Below are positions 4,885 to 9,586 of a stretch of 9,586 nucleotides of DNA, one piece after another (the first letter of the stretch is position 1; every line of letters begins with the position of its first letter). The DNA comes from ZC4RG30 sp031424095 (GTDB lineage Bacteria > Pseudomonadota > Gammaproteobacteria > Steroidobacterales > Steroidobacteraceae), in the NCBI GenBank assembly GCA_031424095.1, contig JANPGU010000180.1, forward strand, positions 1-9,586, written 5' to 3'. Below the pieces are notes generated by a model. That model was not told the DNA's origin and made no database searches. It saw nothing but the letters and a program-made list of their open reading frames with translations. The position numbers and the translations under genes are program-made.

Positions 4885-6378
4885 TCAGAACACGGGCGGC
4901 GAACGGGCCGCAGCAGCCTTGATGGCGTCAGCGTCTTCCTTCAACAGCAGACGCCCGCGCACCGCGCCATCCACTGCCGTATTGAAGCGGCGCAGGAATT
5001 CATTGCGATCGCGATACAGCGCCTTGAGCTTGGCAGGCTCGAAGCGTTGCATCGCGCCCGTCAGCGCGCACACGCTGGTGGCGCGCGCACTGTCATCCGC
5101 GGGCGTGCTGTGTCCGACGTAGCGCGCCAGCGGCACTTCGATCTGCGGCAGACGCCAGCCGCCGCGCGCATTGCCGTTCGCGTCGGTCAGCGGCGCCAGT
5201 GCGGCGTCGGTCTCGATGCGTGCCACGGTGACCATCGGCAGCTTCTGCAGCAGCAGTTCATCGAACTGCTGCCAGATCGCATTGAAGGCAAGTCCAAGCG
5301 GAAAGTCGCTGCGCGGTTCACGGCACAGGTTATCCGGTGGCACCGCCAGGCCAAGCAGCGCCAGATCCTTCTGTGCTGGCAATCCCGCAGCGAAAGGGCC
5401 CGAGTGTGCGGCGCCGGCAATTTCGTAGAGGCGGAACACATCGTTCGCCGTATCGCTGTCATCACGTCGCGCTGGCAGCGCGCGATTGAAATCGGATTGC
5501 GTCATCACGGCCACGAAGGGCACATCGCGCGGCAGTGCATGGCGCCGCGCATCGCCAGCAGCCAGCGGCGCGGCGCATTGCCTGATGGGGGCTGCGGTGG
5601 CACCGGCCGCATTGAGATAACCATTGAACACCGGTGCGCCGTCGCCGAGCCTCAGGGTGCCGTGCAGTACATTGGCAAAGGTGGTGACATAGCCGCCGGT
5701 CTGCGAGTAGCCCGCGGCCACCAGGCGCTGCGGATTCAGATCGAGCAGCGGATTTTCCTTGCTCGAACTGCGCAGCAACGCACCCACCTGGGCAATGACG
5801 TCCCAGGCCAGCCCGTTCTCGGCATCGGCGGGGTCGGTGCAGTCCGCCGGCTGACGCAGGGCAAAGCCCAGCGCCCCATAGCGCACCGCGTCGAATTCCT
5901 GCAGGCTGGCGAGGGCCACCGGCTTGACGGTGACGCCGACCCAGACATCGCCGCGCCGCAGGAAATGTTCGTATGAAAAGCCCCACAGCGGCGCGAAATC
6001 ATATTGGCCGCTGGGGTTCAGCAGCTCGAGCACCACCCGGCCGCTGAATTTGCGCGCAGCCAGCGGCCGCCTTACCAGGATGCGCGTGGTATACGGCACA
6101 TCGGCGGTGCGCACAGCCACCGCTGCCGCACTGCCGGCCTCTGCCCAGTCGTAGACATTGGCGTAGCCACTGACCAGCAGCTCCGACTCCACATAGCCGC
6201 GCGCGGCCAGATCCACCGGCTGCTGCGCCTGGGCCGCCGCCAGAAACGGCCGGTTGGTCGCACTTGCGGGCAGGCTCTGTGCCCGCGGGGTGGGAACAAG
6301 CTGCGGCTGCGCGGCCAAGGCCTGCGGGCCAATGACCATGCTGATCAGCATCCATGACGACAGATTTGCGCGCGACAT
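4885..6378 (-). CDS. Secreted alpha/beta hydrolase (Abhydrolase_10-type esterase)
   Basis: A 497-residue predicted secreted esterase or lipase-like hydrolase. Residues 1-22 or 23 are a signal peptide (MLISMVIGPQALA, then AQPQ). The early segment SELLVSGYANVYDW, followed by VPYTTRILVRRP and VVLELLNPSG, is the typical opening of the large alpha/beta-hydrolase-domain family with unknown substrate (PF20091 as I recall it). The nucleophile elbow is GYSQTGG at 223-229, with Ser225; the position after Gln is Thr-Gly, giving the G-x-S-Q-[ST]-G form of this family. His325 in IAGAAHSGP is the likely catalytic base. The acid is not certain. Cys180, 268, 352 and 437 could form disulfides in the periplasm. 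The start is not firm: ATG codons at residues 1, 10 and 14 all leave a usable signal peptide and none has a good ribosome-binding site. It forms an operon with the downstream small membrane protein and is divergent from a second hydrolase. Confidence 0.88.
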   Translation of the reverse strand: MSRANLSSWMLISMVIGPQALAAQPQLVPTPRAQSLPASATNRPFLAAAQAQQPVDLAARGYVESELLVSGYANVYDWAEAGSAAAVAVRTADVPYTTRILVRRPLAARKFSGRVVLELLNPSGQYDFAPLWGFSYEHFLRRGDVWVGVTVKPVALASLQEFDAVRYGALGFALRQPADCTDPADAENGLAWDVIAQVGALLRSSSKENPLLDLNPQRLVAAGYSQTGGYVTTFANVLHGTLRLGDGAPVFNGYLNAAGATAAPIRQCAAPLAAGDARRHALPRDVPFVAVMTQSDFNRALPARRDDSDTANDVFRLYEIAGAAHSGPFAAGLPAQKDLALLGLAVPPDNLCREPRSDFPLGLAFNAIWQQFDELLLQKLPMVTVARIETDAALAPLTDANGNARGGWRLPQIEVPLARYVGHSTPADDSARATSVCALTGAMQRFEPAKLKALYRDRNEFLRRFNTAVDGAVRGRLLLKEDADAIKAAAARSPPVF

Positions 6379-6385
6379 TCCCGGA

Positions 6386-6415
6386 ACTACACTACCTTCC
6401 GCTGCGCACTGTCAA
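6386..6415 (-). promoter_or_regulatory. Possible sigma-70 promoter of the secreted esterase
   Basis: On the minus strand a perfect TTGACA (6415-6410) is followed after 18 bases by TGTAGT (6391-6386), which matches TATAAT at four of six positions. Transcription would start near 6379, at the annotated ATG (6378), so the message would be almost leaderless or translation would begin at Met10 or Met14. The match rests mainly on the -35 element. Confidence 0.35.
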
Positions 6416-6424
6416 CGAGACCGC

Positions 6425-7315
6425 ATGATCGACCCGCTCAACGCATCCTTCGATACGTACCTGCAACGCTCGCTCGAGCTTCCCGGCAAATCCCGTTTTG
6501 CCCGGATCGCCGGCATTCGCATGCACTATCTCGAGTGGCCAGGCCCCGCCGATGCACCGACCGTGCTGCTGCTGCACGGCTTCCTCGCGCATGCGCACTG
6601 GTGGGATTTCATCGCCCCCTGGCTGGCCGTGCATTACCGCGTCATTGCGCCGGACTTCGGCGGCATGGGCGACAGCGAGCACCGCAGCGACTACAGCCAT
6701 GCGCATTTCAATGACGAAATCACCGGCCTCATCGAGGCCACCGACATCGCCGGCTGCAGCGCCATTGGCCACAGCTTTGGCGGTCGCGCCCTGCTCTATG
6801 CCTGCGCCGCGCGGCCCGAACTGTTCCAGCGCGCCATCGTGGTGGATTCGCGACTGGGATCCGAGGCTGATCCGCTGCGCGGCTTCGATGAGGAGTGGCG
6901 GCCGAAGAAACGCTATCCGGATGCCGAATCGATCCTCAGGCGATTCCTGTTGAAGCCAGTGGAACCGGCACCGGCGGCAGCCATGCAACATATGGCGCGC
7001 GCCTCGGTGCGGCAGGAAGGCAATGAATGGGTATGGAAGTTCGACGAGAACGTCACGCGCCTGTTCCAGCAACGCCGCAACGGGCCGGGCATCAACGATG
7101 CCGACGTGCTGAAGGATCTGCCCACACCGGTGGATTTCATCTACGGCGAGGAAAGTCTCGTGGTAACACCTGCCCGGGCAGCACTGCTCGCGAACTGCCT
7201 GCCCAAGGTGGGTTCGGTCACCGGCATTCCTTGTAGTCACCACCATTTGCCGGTCAGTCAGCCCATCGCGCTGCTGGCCCTGCTGCGAGTATTGCTGCAG
7301 CAGAAAGTAAGTTAG
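6425..7315 (+). CDS. Cytoplasmic alpha/beta-fold hydrolase
   Basis: A 296-residue alpha/beta hydrolase (Abhydrolase_1 type) without a signal peptide. Visible elements in order: TVLLLHGF with the oxyanion HG at 51-52; APDFGGMGDSE at 76-85; the nucleophile elbow IGHSFGG with Ser117; and SHHHLPVSQP, where His273 best fits the usual distance to the following Pro and is the likely base. The acid may be Glu242/243 (IYGEES) or Asp141 (VVDS), and I cannot decide. The residue after the second strand, Gly54-Phe53 rather than Asp, argues against a haloalkane dehalogenase. The size fits esterases, C-C hydrolases and epoxide hydrolases alike, so the substrate is open. An in-frame extension to 6254 exists, but it would run through the opposite esterase gene and lacks family similarity; ATG 6425 has only a weak GAGA four bases upstream. 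The OPT transporter gene starts 10 bases after its stop, indicating one operon. Confidence 0.9.
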   Translation: MIDPLNASFDTYLQRSLELPGKSRFARIAGIRMHYLEWPGPADAPTVLLLHGFLAHAHWWDFIAPWLAVHYRVIAPDFGGMGDSEHRSDYSHAHFNDEITGLIEATDIAGCSAIGHSFGGRALLYACAARPELFQRAIVVDSRLGSEADPLRGFDEEWRPKKRYPDAESILRRFLLKPVEPAPAAAMQHMARASVRQEGNEWVWKFDENVTRLFQQRRNGPGINDADVLKDLPTPVDFIYGEESLVVTPARAALLANCLPKVGSVTGIPCSHHHLPVSQPIALLALLRVLLQQKVS

Positions 7316-7325
7316 GCTCAGGCGC

Positions 7326-9586
7326 ATGAATACCGAGAAGCTGGCCCACCGGCCCTACATTCCCGCAGTAACGCGCCTGCCTGAAATGACGCTGCGGGCC
7401 GTCATCACCGGCACCATTCTCGGGATCGTGTTCGGCGCCTCTTCGCTTTATCTGGTGCTGAAGGTCGGTCTCACGGTCAGCGCCTCGATTCCGGTTGCCG
7501 TCATCTCGATCACGCTGTTCCGTCTGCTGTCCAAATTCAAGGTTCGCGACGCCAGCATCCTCGAGCACAACATCGTGCAGACCGCGGGTTCCGCCGGCGA
7601 ATCCATTGCCTTCGGCGTGGGCGTCACGATGCCAGCCATCCTGATCCTGGGCTTCGATCTGGAACTCACCCGTGTGCTGCTGGTGGCGGTGCTGGGTGGG
7701 CTGCTCGGCATCCTGATGATGATTCCGCTGCGCCGCGCACTGATCGTGAACCAGCATGGCATCCTGAAGTATCCGGAAGGCACGGCCTGCGCCGAGGTGC
7801 TGAAGGCCGGTGCGTCGGAAGAATCGCGCGCCGCCGCAGACCCACTGGCGATCGACAGCAAACTGGGCAACATCAGCGCGCGCACCATCTTCACCGGCTT
7901 CGGCATCGGTCTTGCCTACAAGGCGCTGAATGTCGCGTTCAAGGGCTGGCGCGATGCGCCCGGCATGGTGTTTGGCGCACCGCTGAAAGGCGGCTCCATC
8001 GCTGCCGAAGTGTCACCGGAATTGCTGGGCGTCGGCTACATCATCGGCCCGCGTGTGGGTGCGATGATGTTCGCCGGCGGCTTCATGACCTACCTGCTGC
8101 TGATCCCGATGATCATGTTCTTTGGCGCCAGGGTGCCCGGCATCCTGGCGCCTGGCACGATGCCGATTGCCGAGATGGGTCCCGGCGCCATCCGCAATGC
8201 CTACGTGCTGTACATCGGCGCCGGCGCCGTGGCGGCCGCCGGCATCATAAGCCTGATCCGTTCGTTGCCGCTGATCGCAAGCTCGATCAGGCAGGGCTTC
8301 GGCGACGTGGGCGCGGCGCGCAGGGGAACGGGCAGCACCGATCGCCGGGATCAGGATCTGCCGTTGAAGTTCGTCGGCATCGGCGTGCTGGCGCTGCTGG
8401 CCGTCATCATGATCGTCCCCGCCCTGCACATGAATCTGCTTGGCGCCCTGCTCATCCTGATTCTCGGTGCGCTGTTCGTGACGGTCTCGTCGCGACTCAC
8501 CGGTGAAATCGGTTCCACCTCCAATCCCATTTCGGGCATGACCATCGCCACGCTGATGCTCACCTGCCTGGTGTTCCTGATCGTTGGCTGGACCGGCGGT
8601 GCCTGGTATGTCACCGCGCTCTCGGTTGGCGGCATCGTCTGCATCGCCTGCTCCAATGGCGGCACCACCTCGCAGGATCTGAAGACTGGCTTCCTGGTGG
8701 GCAGCACGCCGAAACTGCAGCAGATCTCCATCCTCTTCGGCGCATTCGCCTCCGCCCTGCTGATGGGCCCCATTCTGCTGAAGCTCAATGACACCGCCAC
8801 GGTGTATGTGCCGATTGCCCAGGTGGTGCCGCAGGGTCTGACCACCGACGCGAGCACGCTGGGAACGGCGCGCGAATCCCTCACCGGACCGCAGGCCAAG
8901 GATGATCCGGCCAGCTATCACGTCTGGCACAAGACCACCCTCGAGGGCGCACCGGCTGGCAAGTACCTGGTCGATGACACCGGCCGGGCGGTGTGGCTGG
9001 TGGACCCGGGCATCAATGGCGTACACAACACCCGCCCCGACGGCACCGAGGTGCGCAAGTTCGACGCACCCAAGGCGACGCTGGTCTCCTACATCATCAA
9101 AGGCATTCTCGACCGCGAACTGCCCTGGGACCTGATCCTGTTCGGCGCCATGATCGCGCTGCTGATGGAAATTTCCGGTGTGCCCTCGCTGGCATTCGCG
9201 GTGGGCGTGTATCTGCCCATTTCTTCCACGGCGCCGATCTTCATCGGCGGCATGCTGCGTTATTTCGTCGACCGCAAGAAGCGCAAGGAACCCGAAGCCG
9301 CAAAGCTGGATGAAACCCAGTTCGCAGCGCTCACCGACCGCGGCCCCGGCGTGCTGTTTGCTTCGGGGTATATCGCGGGCGGCGCCATCGCCGGCATCGT
9401 CATCGCTTTCCTGGCTGGTGTGACCAGCGACTTCGATGCCGCCCTGCAGCGCTGGTCCACGGGCAGCAACCCCTTCTTCGAAGGACCCTACGCCGACCTG
9501 CTGTCGATGGTGCCGTTCCTGTTGCTGGTGGTGATGCTGTGGCTGGTGGCGCGCGGGCGATGGCTAGCCGGGCCGGCAACGCCGCG
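7326..9586 (+). CDS. OPT-family oligopeptide transporter (partial, runs off right edge)
   Basis: 753 complete codons are present, with no stop before the window ends. The protein is a multi-pass inner-membrane carrier of the bacterial OPT family, expected to import small peptides or metal-chelate-like compounds by cation symport (family knowledge). Diagnostic blocks: NIVQTAGSAGES at 82-93; a second at 443-455 (SNGGTTSQDLKTG) followed by VGSTPKLQQ; and about 105 residues of hydrophilic loop (487-592) containing KYLVDDTGRAVWLVDPGING at 546-565, ending just before GILDRELPWDLILFG. These are features of the prokaryotic subgroup with the long loop. Bacterial members are about 650-800 residues and the last visible segment (MVPFLLLVVMLWLVARGRWL) looks like the final helix, so only a few codons should be missing. 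The start ATG has AGG three and nine bases upstream, both weak, so coupling to the preceding hydrolase gene is likely. A long opposite-strand reading frame here is a shadow. Confidence 0.95.
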   Translation, partial: MNTEKLAHRPYIPAVTRLPEMTLRAVITGTILGIVFGASSLYLVLKVGLTVSASIPVAVISITLFRLLSKFKVRDASILEHNIVQTAGSAGESIAFGVGVTMPAILILGFDLELTRVLLVAVLGGLLGILMMIPLRRALIVNQHGILKYPEGTACAEVLKAGASEESRAAADPLAIDSKLGNISARTIFTGFGIGLAYKALNVAFKGWRDAPGMVFGAPLKGGSIAAEVSPELLGVGYIIGPRVGAMMFAGGFMTYLLLIPMIMFFGARVPGILAPGTMPIAEMGPGAIRNAYVLYIGAGAVAAAGIISLIRSLPLIASSIRQGFGDVGAARRGTGSTDRRDQDLPLKFVGIGVLALLAVIMIVPALHMNLLGALLILILGALFVTVSSRLTGEIGSTSNPISGMTIATLMLTCLVFLIVGWTGGAWYVTALSVGGIVCIACSNGGTTSQDLKTGFLVGSTPKLQQISILFGAFASALLMGPILLKLNDTATVYVPIAQVVPQGLTTDASTLGTARESLTGPQAKDDPASYHVWHKTTLEGAPAGKYLVDDTGRAVWLVDPGINGVHNTRPDGTEVRKFDAPKATLVSYIIKGILDRELPWDLILFGAMIALLMEISGVPSLAFAVGVYLPISSTAPIFIGGMLRYFVDRKKRKEPEAAKLDETQFAALTDRGPGVLFASGYIAGGAIAGIVIAFLAGVTSDFDAALQRWSTGSNPFFEGPYADLLSMVPFLLLVVMLWLVARGRWLAGPATP

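Noticed and set aside
4867..5976. A 369-codon open frame on the plus strand
   Set aside because: It is antisense to the secreted esterase, whose signal peptide, nucleophile elbow and family blocks are clear; the plus-strand translation is Arg/His/Gln-rich and featureless.
6392..7327. A 311-codon open frame on the minus strand
   Set aside because: Antisense to the cytoplasmic hydrolase, which has a full set of alpha/beta-hydrolase motifs.
8013..9026. A 337-codon open frame on the minus strand
   Set aside because: It lies wholly antisense to the OPT transporter, is rich in His/Arg/Gln/Asp with no hydrophobic core, and has no recognisable domain: a shadow of GC-rich coding sequence.

Overview
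This 9.6 kb window is GC-rich chromosomal DNA, almost fully coding, with strong G/C preference at third codon positions. The lipoproteins carrying lipoboxes, the OmpA-type peptidoglycan anchor, the short BLUF photoreceptor and the signal-peptide esterase of the Abhydrolase_10 type point to a free-living Gram-negative proteobacterium. A gammaproteobacterium is my best guess, by gene content only. I see no rRNA, tRNA, insertion sequence, CRISPR array or phage gene.

Layout. (1) Minus strand, 48-1109: an exported protein of two NTF2-like halves. (2) Plus strand, 1335-3177: a tight three-gene operon of outer-membrane or periplasmic lipoproteins: a helical lipoprotein with a cysteine pair, a small DUF4398 lipoprotein, and a DUF4398/coiled-coil/OmpA lipoprotein. 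It is closed by a clear intrinsic terminator (3203-3228). (3) A head-to-head pair: a Crp/Fnr-type regulator (minus, ending at 3247) and a stand-alone BLUF blue-light sensor (plus, 4095-4496, TTG start). (4) Minus strand, 6378 down to 4515: a secreted alpha/beta hydrolase followed, after a single base, by a small one-helix membrane protein. (5) Plus strand, 6425 to the right edge: a cytoplasmic alpha/beta hydrolase followed 10 bases later by an OPT-family transporter that runs off the window.

How the parts may work together (inference). Genes 1335-3177 form an envelope unit that tethers the outer membrane to peptidoglycan. The BLUF protein has every residue needed for flavin photochemistry but no output domain, so it needs a partner; the divergent Crp/Fnr regulator is the nearest candidate. 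Numbered from its better-supported start, that regulator has cysteines at 20, 23 and 122, the same numbers as three of the four Fe-S ligands of E. coli FNR, but glycine at 29. The secreted esterase, cytoplasmic hydrolase and OPT transporter could form an uptake-and-hydrolysis group for an ester or peptide-like substrate, but nothing in the sequence names that substrate.

The light/redox pair at 3247-4496 is the most interesting locus. The rest consists of recognisable families in a mildly unusual arrangement.
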